From contig NZ_BJYY01000022.1 in the NCBI RefSeq assembly GCF_007991755.1, positions 62,001-126,000 on the forward strand: 64,000 nt of DNA, written 5' to 3'. The translations under genes were made by a program, and so were the position numbers. This DNA comes from Cellulomonas aerilata. Its GTDB lineage: Bacteria > Actinomycetota > Actinomycetes > Actinomycetales > Cellulomonadaceae. This document shows, piece after piece, positions 44,713 to 53,962 of the stretch (position 1 is the stretch's first letter; every line of letters starts with the position of its first letter). Below the pieces are notes generated by a model that saw only the letters and a program-made list of their open reading frames with translations, ran no database searches and was not told the DNA's origin.

Positions 44713-46008
44713 ATGAGCACCACCGCCACCCCACGACGCGTGGTCCGCCGCGGCGCCCTGCACCCCGCCGTGCTGGTCGCCGCGGTGACCTTCGTCGCGC
44801 TGGTCGGCGCGGCCGCGTTCCGCGCCGGGCCCAGCGTCCTGATGGTGCCGCTGGAGGAGGAGTTCGGGTGGTCCCGCGGCGTCCTGTCGGCGGCGGTCGG
44901 GCTCAACCTCGTGCTGTTCGGGCTCACGGCGCCGTTCGCCGCGGCCCTCATGGAGCGCTTCGGGATCCGCCGGGTGGTCGCCTCCGCGCTCGTCCTCGTC
45001 GCGGCGGGCAGCGGCCTGACCGTGTTCGTGACGGCGTCGTGGCAGCTCGTGGCCCTGTGGGGCGTCCTGGTCGGCGTCGGCACGGGGTCGATGGCGCTGG
45101 TGCTGGCGGCGACGGTCGCGTCCCGGTGGTTCGTCCAGCGCCGCGGGCTGGTCATGGGTCTGCTGACGGCGGGCAGCACCATGGGCCAGCTCGTCTTCCT
45201 GCCGGTCGTCGCGCTCGTCGCCGAGGCGTGGGGCTGGCGGGCCGCGTCGCTCGTCATCGCGGGTGCCAGCCTCGCCGTCGTCCCGCTCGTCGTGCGCTAC
45301 CTCCACGACCACCCCCGCGACCGCGGCGTCCAGCCGTACGGCGCCGCCGAGCCGCTCGACCTGCTGGACCCGGTGCCGGCCGGGCGCCCGGGCTCCGGCG
45401 CCGCCCGCCGTGCGGTCACCGCGCTGCGCTCGGCCGCACGACGGCGCACCTTCTGGGCCCTGGCCGGCGGCTTCGCCATCTGCGGTGCCACGACGAACGG
45501 GCTGGTCGGCACCCACTTCATCCCGGCGGCGCACGACCACGGGATGGGCGAGACGACCGCCGCCGGTCTGCTGGCGGTCGTCGGCGTCTTCGACCTGGTC
45601 GGGACGCTGGGCTCGGGCTACCTCACCGACCGCGTCAACCCCCGCCTGCTGCTCGGGGTGTACTACGCGTTCCGCGGCGTCGGCCTGCTGCTCCTGCCGT
45701 CGCTGCTGTCCGACGCCGTGCACCCCAGCATGCTGGCGTTCGTCATCGTCTACGGGCTCGACTGGGTGGCCACCGTCCCGCCGACCGTGGCGCTGTGCCG
45801 GGAGTCGTTCGGGGACGACGCCACCATCGTCTTCGGCTGGGTCTTCGCCGCGCACCAGGTGGGTGCCGCCGTGGCCGCCGTCGCCGCGGGGGCGATCCGG
45901 GACCAGACCGGCACGTACACGATCGCGTGGCTCGGCGCCGCCGGGATGTGCGCCGTGGCGGCCCTCGTCTCGGTCCGGATCGGGGCCACCGCAGCGCGGA
46001 CGGTCTAG
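44713..46008 (+). CDS. Major facilitator superfamily transporter
   Basis: 431 residues, twelve predicted helices. Conserved: FRAGPSVLMVPLEEEFGWSRGVLSAAVG (typical of the oxalate/monocarboxylate-like group), the loop 2-3 motif MERFGIRRV, SRWFVQRRGLVMGLLTAG between helices four and five, and GSGYLTDRVNPR in the second half. Substrate not determinable. Divergent from the HxlR gene and likely controlled by it. Its stop overlaps that of the convergent AlkD-like gene by four bases. Confidence 0.88.
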   Translation: MSTTATPRRVVRRGALHPAVLVAAVTFVALVGAAAFRAGPSVLMVPLEEEFGWSRGVLSAAVGLNLVLFGLTAPFAAALMERFGIRRVVASALVLVAAGSGLTVFVTASWQLVALWGVLVGVGTGSMALVLAATVASRWFVQRRGLVMGLLTAGSTMGQLVFLPVVALVAEAWGWRAASLVIAGASLAVVPLVVRYLHDHPRDRGVQPYGAAEPLDLLDPVPAGRPGSGAARRAVTALRSAARRRTFWALAGGFAICGATTNGLVGTHFIPAAHDHGMGETTAAGLLAVVGVFDLVGTLGSGYLTDRVNPRLLLGVYYAFRGVGLLLLPSLLSDAVHPSMLAFVIVYGLDWVATVPPTVALCRESFGDDATIVFGWVFAAHQVGAAVAAVAAGAIRDQTGTYTIAWLGAAGMCAVAALVSVRIGATAARTV

Positions 46009-46709
46009 GCGCTGGTGCTGCGCCGCACCATCTCGGCGATCCAGGTCGGCGCGAACGGGGACGTGCAGCCCGGCGGGGTCGGGTAGTCCTTCAGGACCTC
46101 CAGGCGCTCGCCGATGTCGACGGCCCGGGCGCGGTGGTCGGGGTGGTCGATCCCGATCTGCGCCAGGCAGTGGTTCATGGCCCACTGCAGCCGGTCCGGG
46201 GCGTCCTTCAGCTGCGTCTCGACGACGTCGAGCAGCCCCGCGAGGTCCAGCCCGTCGGGGCTCTTGGCCACCCGGTCGGTGGTCAGCGCCCAACCGGCGC
46301 CGGCGACCACCGGATCGGGATCGGTGGACCAGGCCACGCGCAGCTCCTCGGCGTGCGGGCTCTTCCTCACCACGTACCCCACGAGCCAGTCGTGCACCTT
46401 CGGCGCGCCGGCCTCGCGGACCATGGCGTCCAGCTCGGACCGCGAGAAGGCCTTCGGGCGGCAGACGAGGACCGCGAGCAGCCGCGCCGCGGTGTCCTGC
46501 GTCGCCCACAGCGCGATCGCGAGCTCGTGCTGGGTCCGCAGCCGCTTCGCCAGCGCCCGGAGCCGGCCGAGGTTCACGCCGTGGTCGTCACCGTGACGCT
46601 CGTTCACCGCACGTGCCCTCGGGTCCTCGAGCGAGGCGAGCTCGGCCCTCACCTCGGCCAGCAGGTCGGCCACCGACGCGGTGGTCGCCGTCGTCCCCGG
46701 TTCAGACAC
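46005..46709 (-). CDS. AlkD-like DNA alkylation repair protein
   Basis: 234 residues, all-helical HEAT-like repeats. Family segments: NLGRLRALAKRLRTQHELAIALWATQDTAARLLAVLV, VREAGAPKVHDWLVGYVVRKSPHAEEL and WAMNHCLAQIG. Bacterial AlkD excises bulky N3/N7-alkylpurines; this shorter group is often annotated alkylation repair without proof. GTG start overlaps the stop of the upstream gamma-family gene by eight bases. Confidence 0.78.
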   Translation of the reverse strand: MSEPGTTATTASVADLLAEVRAELASLEDPRARAVNERHGDDHGVNLGRLRALAKRLRTQHELAIALWATQDTAARLLAVLVCRPKAFSRSELDAMVREAGAPKVHDWLVGYVVRKSPHAEELRVAWSTDPDPVVAGAGWALTTDRVAKSPDGLDLAGLLDVVETQLKDAPDRLQWAMNHCLAQIGIDHPDHRARAVDIGERLEVLKDYPTPPGCTSPFAPTWIAEMVRRSTSA

Positions 46710-48036
46710 CGCTGGGCACCGTGCTGTCCAGCGCGGCGCACAGGTCCGCCCACAGGTCCTCGACGTCCTCGACGCCCACCGACAGCCGCAGCAGGTCCTC
46801 CGGGACGGTCTCGGACTCCGTGGCGAACCGGCGGCGCCGCTCCAGCGTCGACTCCACCCCGCCCAGGCTGGTGGCCGGCACCCACAGGCGCAGCGCGTCG
46901 ACGACCGCGTCGGCCACGCCTGCGCCGCCCGCGGGGCGCAGGCCGATGATCGAGCCGTAGCCGGTCATCAGCGTCGACGCGCGCTCGTGGCCCGGGTCGT
47001 CGGGCAGGCTCGGGTGGCGCACCTCCAGCACGGCCGGGTGCTCGGCCAGGCGCCGGGCGAGCTCGGCGGCGTTCGCCTGCGACCGCTCCACCCGCAGGTG
47101 CAGGGTGCGCAGGCCCCGCAGCGCGAGCCAGACCTCCCACGGGCCGGCGATCGCGCCGTGCAGCGTCCGGTACGCCAGGAAGCGGGCGTGCAGGGCGGCG
47201 TCGTCGACGACGACGGCCCCGAGGACCACGTCGCTGTGGCCCGCGAGGTACTTGGTGACCGAGTGCACGACGACGTCCGCCCCGAGGCCCAGGGGGCGCT
47301 GCCCGAGCGGGGTCGCGAAGGTGTTGTCCACGGCGACCGGGACGCCCACGGAGTGGGCCGCCTCGACGAGCGCCGGCAGGTCGGCGACCTCGAGCATCGG
47401 GTTGGTCGGGGACTCCAGCCACAGCAGCGAGGTCGGCGCCGCGCGGACGGCGGCCACCACGGCATCGGTGTCGGCGATGTCGACCTTGACGACCTCGACG
47501 CCGGCACGCGTGGCCAGGTCGGCCGCGAACCCGAGCGTCACCTGGTAGGCGTGCCGCGGGACGACGAGGCGCCCGGCGGCCGGGACCAGCGACATCACGG
47601 CCGCGATGGCCGCCATGCCGGAGGAGAACACCAGCGCCGGCTGGGCGGCGCCCTCGAGGTCGGCGAGCGCCCGCTCGAATGGCACCCACGTCTCGGTGCC
47701 GGAGCGGGCGTAGAGCAGCTCCCCGGGCGGCGGGGTGCCGGTGGAGACGTACGTGGACGACAGCACCACAGGCGGGTTCACGGGTCCGCCGGGCGTGCGC
47801 GACGGACGTCCGGAGGCCACGGCGACCGTGGCCGGGGCGAGCCCGGTCAGGTGCCGGTCGGCGGCGTCGGGCGCGCCGGCGGACGCCGTCGGGGCGGGCG
47901 TGCCGGTGACGGTCGGTGCACCGGGGTCGGGTGCACCGGGGTCGGGTGCGCCGCGGTCGGGTGCGCCGCGGTCGGGTGCACCGGCGGGCTCGACGGCGCC
48001 GACGGCCTGGTCCACGGGGGACGTCTGGGGATCCAC
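46702..48036 (-). CDS. Cys/Met-metabolism PLP enzyme (cystathionine gamma-synthase/lyase group)
   Basis: 444 residues. PLP lysine in SVTKYLAGHSDVVLG (about 263), SSGMAAI for the phosphate, RHAYQVTL with the conserved Tyr, ESPTNPMLEVADLP, DNTFATPLGQRPL. Synthase versus lyase cannot be decided by eye. Residues about 18-45 are a GAPDRGAPDPG repeat (15-base tandem units) not found in the enzyme core. A TACCCT box on the minus strand (complement of 48043-48048) ends six bases before GTG 48036: leaderless. Divergent from ddl. Confidence 0.87.
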   Translation of the reverse strand: MDPQTSPVDQAVGAVEPAGAPDRGAPDRGAPDPGAPDPGAPTVTGTPAPTASAGAPDAADRHLTGLAPATVAVASGRPSRTPGGPVNPPVVLSSTYVSTGTPPPGELLYARSGTETWVPFERALADLEGAAQPALVFSSGMAAIAAVMSLVPAAGRLVVPRHAYQVTLGFAADLATRAGVEVVKVDIADTDAVVAAVRAAPTSLLWLESPTNPMLEVADLPALVEAAHSVGVPVAVDNTFATPLGQRPLGLGADVVVHSVTKYLAGHSDVVLGAVVVDDAALHARFLAYRTLHGAIAGPWEVWLALRGLRTLHLRVERSQANAAELARRLAEHPAVLEVRHPSLPDDPGHERASTLMTGYGSIIGLRPAGGAGVADAVVDALRLWVPATSLGGVESTLERRRRFATESETVPEDLLRLSVGVEDVEDLWADLCAALDSTVPSGV

Positions 48037-48127
48037 GCCGTCAGGGTAGTGCGGGGCCGGGGCCGCCCTCGCGCCACCCTCGCGCCGTGGCGGGCCGGAC
48101 GCCCCCCGGCCGGTAGGGTCGGGCGCG

Positions 48128-49285
48128 ATGGAGACCTCGCCCGCGCCCGTGCCGCCCCTCGACCCGGATCAGCCGCGGGACCGTCCGCGGGTCATGCTGC
48201 TGTTCGGCGGCCGCTCCGGCGAGCACGCCATCAGCTGCTCGACCGCCGGCGGGGTGCTGCGGGCGATCGACCGGACGAAGTACGACGTCGTCCCGGTCGG
48301 CATCACCCGGTCCGGACGCTGGGTGCTGGTCGACGACGACCCGGACGCGTGGTCCATCACGGACGGCCACCTGCCCGAGGTGCTGGACGGTCCGGCGCAG
48401 GTGCTGCTGCCGCAGTCGGCAGGCGACCGTGACCTGCAGGTGCTCAGCAACGGAGCCCCACCGGCCCTGCTCGGGTCCGTCGACGTCGTCTTCCCCCTGC
48501 TGCACGGGCCGTTCGGCGAGGACGGCACGATCCAGGGGATGCTCGAGCTCGTCGACCTGCGCTACGTCGGTGCGGGTGTGCTCGCGTCGGCCGTCGGCAT
48601 GGACAAGCACGTGATGAAGATGGTGCTCGCCGGGCACGGGCTGCCGATCGCGCCCTTCACCGTGATCCGTCCCGGGGAGTTCGACCGGGACCCGCAGGTG
48701 TGGACCGAGACCGTCGCGGCCCTCGGGCTCCCGGTGTTCGTCAAGCCGGCGCGGGCCGGGTCGAGCCTGGGCATCACCAAGGTCGAGAACCTCGCCGACC
48801 TGCCGGCTGCGATCGCCGCGGCGCAGCAGCACGACCCGAAGGTCGTCGTCGAGGCCGGCATCCGCGGCCGGGAGATCGAGTGCGCGGTGCTCGGCGGACG
48901 TCCGGGTCAGCCCGCGCGGGCCTCGCAGCCCGGCGAGATCGTCGTGACCGACACCCGGCACGGGTTCTACGACTTCGAGGCCAAGTACCTCGACGAGGCG
49001 GGCGTGCAGCTGACGTGCCCGGCGGACCTGCCGGCCGACGTGCTGGAGGAGGTGCGGGCGATCGCCGTCCGGACCTTCGACGCCGTGGGCTGCGAGGGGC
49101 TCGCCCGCGTCGACGTCTTCGTCACGCCCGACGACGGCGTGGTCGTCAATGAGATCAACACCATGCCGGGCTTCACGCCGTTCTCCATGTACCCCCGGAT
49201 GTGGCAGGCCTCGGGGCTGTCCTACCCCGACCTGATCGACGAGCTGGTCGAGCTCGCGCTCGGCCGCCCCACCGGCCTGCGCTGA
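48128..49285 (+). CDS. ddl: D-alanine--D-alanine ligase
   Basis: ATP-dependent synthesis of D-Ala-D-Ala for peptidoglycan. 385 residues. ATP-grasp motifs: FGGRSGEHAISCSTAGGVL (about 24-42), PLLHGPFGEDGTIQGMLEL, FVKPARAGSSLGI, the D-Ala2-specific FYDFEAKYL (Phe/Tyr pattern of Ddl rather than vancomycin-type Lac ligases), and NEINTMPGFTPFSMYP. TAGGGT (48114-48119) ends eight bases before ATG 48128. Confidence 0.95.
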   Translation: METSPAPVPPLDPDQPRDRPRVMLLFGGRSGEHAISCSTAGGVLRAIDRTKYDVVPVGITRSGRWVLVDDDPDAWSITDGHLPEVLDGPAQVLLPQSAGDRDLQVLSNGAPPALLGSVDVVFPLLHGPFGEDGTIQGMLELVDLRYVGAGVLASAVGMDKHVMKMVLAGHGLPIAPFTVIRPGEFDRDPQVWTETVAALGLPVFVKPARAGSSLGITKVENLADLPAAIAAAQQHDPKVVVEAGIRGREIECAVLGGRPGQPARASQPGEIVVTDTRHGFYDFEAKYLDEAGVQLTCPADLPADVLEEVRAIAVRTFDAVGCEGLARVDVFVTPDDGVVVNEINTMPGFTPFSMYPRMWQASGLSYPDLIDELVELALGRPTGLR

Positions 49286-49364
49286 GCCGGCTCGCCGCCG
49301 GCTCCCCGCGTCCGGCTCGCGGCCGGCCGGCCACCGGCCGGCTACGGGCTCGGCTGCGGGCGGG

Positions 49365-49892
49365 CTACAGGCACTGCCGGACCTGCTCGGTGTGCGCGAT
49401 CGCGCGGCCGAGGTCGACGAGGAACGACGTCGACCGCTCGGACGTGACGGACGTCGGCACGGTCACCTCCACCGCGGGCAGCCGCCCGTAGGTGGTGAAG
49501 GTCCACGGCGTGCCGGCCGCCTCGTCGCCGGGGACGGTCACCCAGTCCACGCTCGTGCCGGACTCGTCGGTGGCGGTCACGCACTGGTCGGTGGTGGGAG
49601 GCAGCGGCTCGACGCCGCAGCGGAGCACGATGGCGTCCCGCGCGTCGCCGTCGGTCCACGCGGCGGTCGCCTGGCTCGTCGTCTCGGTCCGCCGGGCGAC
49701 CCCGAGCTCGTCCGGCAGGGCCAGGACGACCTGCGCGCACACCGGGTCGCCGGCGAACGGTGCGGCGCCCACGCTCACCGCAGACGAGCAGCCCGCGAGC
49801 AGCGTCAGGCCGACCCCGACCCCGACCGACGCCGGGGTCGTCCACCGGCGCGCGGACGGGCGCGCGCGGACGGAGGCGCTCGCGGGGGGCAT
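49365..49892 (-). CDS. DUF3515 lipoprotein
   Basis: 175 residues. N-terminal basic region, hydrophobic stretch and lipobox LLAGC (Cys35). The DUF3515 part shows DPVCAQVVLALPDELG, AAWTDGDARDAIVLRCGVEPLPPTTDQC and TYGRLPAVEVTVP with conserved cysteines likely disulfide-bonded outside the membrane. Standard actinobacterial neighbour of ddl and thiL; function unknown. Minus-strand TACCGT ends seven bases before ATG 49892. Confidence 0.87.
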   Translation of the reverse strand: MPPASASVRARPSARRWTTPASVGVGVGLTLLAGCSSAVSVGAAPFAGDPVCAQVVLALPDELGVARRTETTSQATAAWTDGDARDAIVLRCGVEPLPPTTDQCVTATDESGTSVDWVTVPGDEAAGTPWTFTTYGRLPAVEVTVPTSVTSERSTSFLVDLGRAIAHTEQVRQCL

Positions 49893-50056
49893 GACGCCAC
49901 GGTACCCGCGGCACGTGCGGCGGATCCGGCGGCGAGCCGCACGGCGACCGCGGGCGCGGGCGCACGGTGGTGGGACCGCGGTGGGACCACGGGGCGGGAC
50001 CGCGGTGGGACCAGCGGTGCGGCCCGGCGGGGACGGCGGTGGGTACCGTGTCGGCC

Positions 50057-51058
50057 GTGACCCCCGAGCCGCCCGCGCGGTCCCCGCTGACCGTGTCCGA
50101 CGTCTCCGAGGACGACCTGCTCGCCCTGATCTTCCCGCTGCTGCCCGCCGGCGCGGACACCGTGCTCGGCCCCGGCGACGACGCCGCGATCGTCCGGGCC
50201 CCGGACGGCCGGGTGGTGGTGTCCACCGACGTGCTGGTCGAGGACCGCCACTTCCGGCGCGACTGGTCCAGCGGGGAGGACGTCGGCTGGCGCGCCGCCG
50301 TGCAGAACCTCGCCGACATCGCGGCGATGGGCGCGCGGCCGACGTCGGTCGTGGTCACCCTCGTGGCGCCGGGCGACCTGCCGGTGGAGTGGGTGACCGG
50401 GTTCGCGCGCGGGCTCGCGGCGGCCTGCGGTCCGGCCGGAGTCGGCGTCGTGGGGGGCGACCTGTCCGGCGGGGACCGGGTGGTGGTGACCGTCGCGGTC
50501 CACGGCGACCTCGGCGGGCGGGCGCCGGTGCTGCGGTCCGGTGCCCGGGCGGGCGACGTCGTCGCGCACGCCGGGGTCCGCGGCCGTTCCGCGGCAGGGC
50601 TGGCGCTGCTCCTCGCGGGACACGCCGACGCCGCCCCGGAGCTGGTCCGCGCCTACCTGCGCCCCGACCCGCCGCTCGCCGCCGGACCGGCCGCCGCGCT
50701 CGCCGGGGCCACCGCGATGCTGGACGTGTCCGACGGGCTGCTGCGCGACGCCGGCCGCATCGCCCGCGCCAGCGGCGTCGTGCTCGACCTCGACGCGGTC
50801 GCGACCGCGCTCCCGGACGACCTGGCGGCCGTGGGGGCGGCTGCCGCACTGCTCGGGGCGAGCGCGGCGGAGTGGGTGCTGACCGGTGGCGAGGACCACG
50901 GCCTGCTGGCGACGTTCCCCGCCGGAGCGGACCTGCCCGCACCGTTCCGGCGCATCGGCCGGGCGCGGACCGTCGGGCCCGACGCGAGGGGCGGGGTGCT
51001 GGTCGACGGCGAGCCGCCTGCGGTCGGCACGACCGGCTGGGACCACTTCGCGCGCTGA
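50057..51058 (+). CDS. thiL: Thiamine-monophosphate kinase
   Basis: Makes thiamine diphosphate, the IlvB cofactor among others. 333 residues. Motifs: GPGDDAAIV (about 40), STDVLVEDRHFRRDWSSGEDVGWRAAVQNLADIAAMGA (metal and nucleotide aspartates), GVVGGDLSGGDRVVV, LDVSDGLLRDAGRIARASGV, LTGGEDHGLLATF. TACCGT (50044-50049) ends seven bases before GTG 50057 (leaderless). The 110 bases before that box contain an imperfect GC-rich repeat of the type GTGGGACC. Confidence 0.94.
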   Translation: MTPEPPARSPLTVSDVSEDDLLALIFPLLPAGADTVLGPGDDAAIVRAPDGRVVVSTDVLVEDRHFRRDWSSGEDVGWRAAVQNLADIAAMGARPTSVVVTLVAPGDLPVEWVTGFARGLAAACGPAGVGVVGGDLSGGDRVVVTVAVHGDLGGRAPVLRSGARAGDVVAHAGVRGRSAAGLALLLAGHADAAPELVRAYLRPDPPLAAGPAAALAGATAMLDVSDGLLRDAGRIARASGVVLDLDAVATALPDDLAAVGAAAALLGASAAEWVLTGGEDHGLLATFPAGADLPAPFRRIGRARTVGPDARGGVLVDGEPPAVGTTGWDHFAR

Positions 51059-51092
51059 GCCAGCCGCCCGCCCGGGGCGGCAGCCGGACGGC

Positions 51093-51626
51093 TCAGCCTC
51101 GGCGCAGGCGGACCTCGAGCAGGGGTGCGCCGCCGAACTCCTCCATGCGCTCGGACCCGTCCGGGGTGAACCCGTGCCGGCGGTAGAAGTGCCGTGCGCG
51201 CTCGTTGGCGGCCAGCACCCACAGCGACACGGGGGTCCCGCTGCGCACGGCGTTCAGCACGGTGCGCATGAGGTCGCGGGCCACGCCCTTGCCCCACATC
51301 GTGGGGTCGAGGTACATGGAGTAGATCTCCTCCTGCTCCCGCGACGCGTCCTCGTCGCGGGCCGGGCCCACGCTGGCGAACCCGAGGATGCGACCGCCGT
51401 CGTCGGCCACCCAGGTCCGGACGCCGTCACGCTCGGCGTTGCGCAGGTCCGTGGCCCAGCGCTCGGTGCGGTCGGCCGGGTCGAGTGCTCTCAGGTAGTC
51501 CGCGGGGACGATGCCCTCGTAGGCCTGCTGCCACGACGCGATGTGCACACGTGCGATCGAGGCCGCGTCGTCGACGCGGGCGGTCCTGATGGCGACCTCG
51601 GCTTCTTCACCCATGGGCCACACCAT
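51093..51626 (-). CDS. GNAT-family N-acetyltransferase
   Basis: 177 residues. Acetyltransferase fold: IRTARVDDAASIARVHIASWQQAYEGIVP (typical of one GNAT subgroup), TWVADDGGRILGFASVGPARD, then EIYSMYLDPTMWGKGVARDLMRTVLNAV with the acetyl-CoA loop (GxGxA variant GKGVA), and NERARHFYRRHGFTPDG. Substrate unknown. ATG 51626 or the in-frame ATG at 51614. Confidence 0.88.
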   Translation of the reverse strand: MVWPMGEEAEVAIRTARVDDAASIARVHIASWQQAYEGIVPADYLRALDPADRTERWATDLRNAERDGVRTWVADDGGRILGFASVGPARDEDASREQEEIYSMYLDPTMWGKGVARDLMRTVLNAVRSGTPVSLWVLAANERARHFYRRHGFTPDGSERMEEFGGAPLLEVRLRRG

Positions 51627-51803
51627 GCCATCGACGGCTCGGGCATGCAGCCATCTGCCCGACAGGCGGCGGGTCGCCGGACCGATGTCACCGGGGCGTC
51701 ACCCGGGGGACGGCTCCGGGTCGCCCACCGGCCCTCCCGCGTTCGCCGGGACGCGACGCGGCGGGCGCCGGCGCCGGCCGACGGGACGGCGCCCCGGACA
51801 CGG

Positions 51804-51838
51804 CAGAGCCCGCCGGAGCGGTGCTCCGGCGGGCTCTG
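51804..51838 (-). terminator. Hairpin terminator downstream of rpmB
   Basis: Perfect 16-bp stem CAGAGCCCGCCGGAGC (51804-51819) with its complement at 51823-51838 and a three-base loop, 21 bases past the rpmB stop on the minus strand. No T tract on either side. Confidence 0.75.
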
Positions 51839-51859
51839 GGACGTTCTCGGGCGGCAGGC

Positions 51860-52051
51860 TCAGACGTGCCGGACGACCTTGCCGGCCTTCAGGCACGAGG
51901 TGCACACGTTCAGGCGCTTCGGAGCACCGGCCACCAGTGCGCGGACGCGCTGGATGTTCGGGTTCCAGCGGCGCTTCGTGCGGATGTGCGAGTGCGAGAT
52001 GCTGTGCCCGAAGCTGGGGCCCTTGCCACAGACGTCGCAGTTGGCAGCCAC
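51860..52051 (-). CDS. rpmB: Ribosomal protein bL28
   Basis: 63 residues; large-subunit protein. MAANCDVCGKGPSFGHSISHS, KRRWNPNIQ and CTSCLKAGKVVR are conserved. Both CxxC pairs are present, so this is the zinc-binding (C+) form. GTG 52051 has AGGAGA six bases upstream; the longer open frame is not the gene. Divergent from fakA. Confidence 0.96.
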   Translation of the reverse strand: MAANCDVCGKGPSFGHSISHSHIRTKRRWNPNIQRVRALVAGAPKRLNVCTSCLKAGKVVRHV

Positions 52052-52139
52052 GGTCTCTCCTGATCGTCGTGCACGCGCGACAGCGCGTAGGTAAATGGTC
52101 GGGGTTGCGGTGCGCGCCCTTGCCGGAGCGCTCCACATC

Positions 52140-52160
52140 TGCCCGGGCGCGGCCCGGGCA
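52140..52160. promoter_or_regulatory. Perfect dyad in the rpmB/fakA divergent region
   Basis: TGCCCGGGC-GCG-GCCCGGGCA, 9-bp arms with a three-base centre, about 90 bases upstream of rpmB and 130 upstream of fakA. Could be an operator or an RNA hairpin in one of the leaders. The rest of the 237-base gap shows only the two ribosome sites. Confidence 0.45.
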
Positions 52161-52288
52161 ACCTGCACAGACTAGCCGATGACCGGCGCGGTCCCCAACC
52201 CGCGCCCGGTGGGGCAGGGTGTGATCTGCGCCGGGTCCCCGGCGGTCCCCTCCGCGCCGCGGCGCGTCGACCCCCAGGAGAGCACACG

Positions 52289-53962
52289 GTGGACGCAGGC
52301 ACGGTGCGCGCCTGGGCCACCGCCGCCGCCCGTGCCCTCGCCGGGGCGCGCGGGTCCATCGACTCCCTCAACGTCTTCCCGGTGGCGGACGGCGACACCG
52401 GCACCAACCTCGCGCTGACCGTGGCCGAGGGGGCGGAGCACGCCGCCGACGCCGCCCCGGACGCGGCGGCGACCGAGGTGGCGGCGGCGTTCGCCCGCGG
52501 TGCGCTGCGCGGCGCCCGGGGCAACTCAGGGGTCATCGTCAGCCAGTACCTGCACGGCTTCGCCGCCGGCCTGGCCGCGGGTGGTCGGCCGTCCGGCCCC
52601 GCGACCGCGGGCGCATCGACGGACGCGACCGGGGGCGGGTCGACGGACGCGACCGGGGGCGGGTCGACGGGTGCGACCGCCGGCGGCCAAGGCCTGGTCG
52701 TCGCCGGCGCGCTGGACGAGGCGCAGCGTGCGGCGCGCGCCGCCGTCGCGCGGCCGGTCGAGGGGACCATCCTCACCGCGGCCACCGCCGCGTCGGCCGC
52801 CGCCACCCGGGTGGCTCGCGAGGGCGGGGACGCCGTCGCCACCGCGGCCGCTGCCGCGAGCGCGGCGCGCGAGGCGCTCGCGCGCAGCACGCAGGCGCTG
52901 GACGTCCTGCGCGCCGCCGGCGTGGTCGACGCCGGTGCGTCGGGGCTCGTGGTCATGCTCGAGGCGCTCGCGGCGGTCGTCCGCAACGCCGAGGTCCGCA
53001 CGAGCGAGATCGCCGCGGTGGTCGCCCGTGCCGGGGCCGGGGCCGGAGCTGGGGCCGCGGCCGGTGTCGCGAGCGCGAGCGGGTCCCCGACCACGGTCGG
53101 CGGTGGGCCGCAGGCCCCCGGGCACCCGGAGGCCGCGGGGGACGGCGAGCTCGAGGTGATGTTCGTCGTCGAGCCGAGGGAGGCCGCCGAGGCCGGCCAG
53201 GCGCGGGACGACCTGGCGCCGGCGCTCAGCGCGCGCATGCAGGCGCTGGGGGGATCGGTCGCCGTCGTCGGCGGGAGCGACGGCTGGCACGTCCACGTGC
53301 ACACGGACCGTCCGGCGGACGCGATCCGCGCCGGGGCGGACGTCGGCGTGCTGAGCCAGGTCGTCGTCGGCCGGCTGACGTCCCCGGACGCGGACGGCCG
53401 GGACCTGGGCGTCGTGGCCGCGACCGGGGCGACCGGGCTGGTGGCGGACCTCGCCCGTGCCGGCGCGCTCGTCCTCGTCCTGACCGGCGCGCCGGTCCGG
53501 GCGCGGGACGTCCTGCGGGTCGTCGTGGACACCGGCGCGCGGCACGTCGTCGTGCTGCCCGGGTCGCCGGCGGCCGCCGCGGCGGCGCGCGCCGCGACCG
53601 GGCTCGCCGACGTGTCGGTCGACGTCCTGGACGCCGACGACGACGTCCGCGTCGTCGTCGCGGTCACCGCGGGTGCCGGCACGGACGTCGACCGTGTGGG
53701 AGCGATGCGGGACGCCCTCGCCGCCGTCCGGACGACCACCGTCGAGGTCCCGGACACCGCCGCCGTGCTCGGCGCCGCCCGAGCCCTCCTCGACGACCAC
53801 GGCGGCGAGCTGGTCACGGTGGTGGCCGGCGCGGACCTGGGTGCGCTCGCCCCGCTGCGTGCGGACCTGGTGCGTGCGCTGGGGGAGTCGCACCCGGACG
53901 TCGAGGTGGTCGTCCTCGCCGGCGGGCAGCCGGCGCCGGCGGCAGCGGTGGCGGTCGAGTGA
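52289..53962 (+). CDS. DAK2-domain (YloV/FakA-like) protein
   Basis: 557 residues. N-terminal DhaL/DAK2 nucleotide domain (about 1-200): SLNVFPVADGDTGTNLALT with the Mg aspartates, GARGNSGVIVSQYLHGFA, RPVEGTILT, AGVVDAGASGLV. A middle domain (about 290-360) and a C-terminal DegV-like domain follow. Firmicute homologues are the kinase subunit of fatty-acid kinase; a FakB partner is not in the window. Residues about 110-135 are STDATGGG repeats (24-base units) and about 248-262 an Ala-Gly run. AGGAGA precedes GTG 52289. Conserved rpmB-yloV-recG order. Confidence 0.87.
   Translation: MDAGTVRAWATAAARALAGARGSIDSLNVFPVADGDTGTNLALTVAEGAEHAADAAPDAAATEVAAAFARGALRGARGNSGVIVSQYLHGFAAGLAAGGRPSGPATAGASTDATGGGSTDATGGGSTGATAGGQGLVVAGALDEAQRAARAAVARPVEGTILTAATAASAAATRVAREGGDAVATAAAAASAAREALARSTQALDVLRAAGVVDAGASGLVVMLEALAAVVRNAEVRTSEIAAVVARAGAGAGAGAAAGVASASGSPTTVGGGPQAPGHPEAAGDGELEVMFVVEPREAAEAGQARDDLAPALSARMQALGGSVAVVGGSDGWHVHVHTDRPADAIRAGADVGVLSQVVVGRLTSPDADGRDLGVVAATGATGLVADLARAGALVLVLTGAPVRARDVLRVVVDTGARHVVVLPGSPAAAAAARAATGLADVSVDVLDADDDVRVVVAVTAGAGTDVDRVGAMRDALAAVRTTTVEVPDTAAVLGAARALLDDHGGELVTVVAGADLGALAPLRADLVRALGESHPDVEVVVLAGGQPAPAAAVAVE

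Noticed and set aside
48034-48127. SAM or other riboswitch before the gamma-family PLP gene
   Set aside because: The -10 box is six bases from the GTG, leaving no leader RNA.
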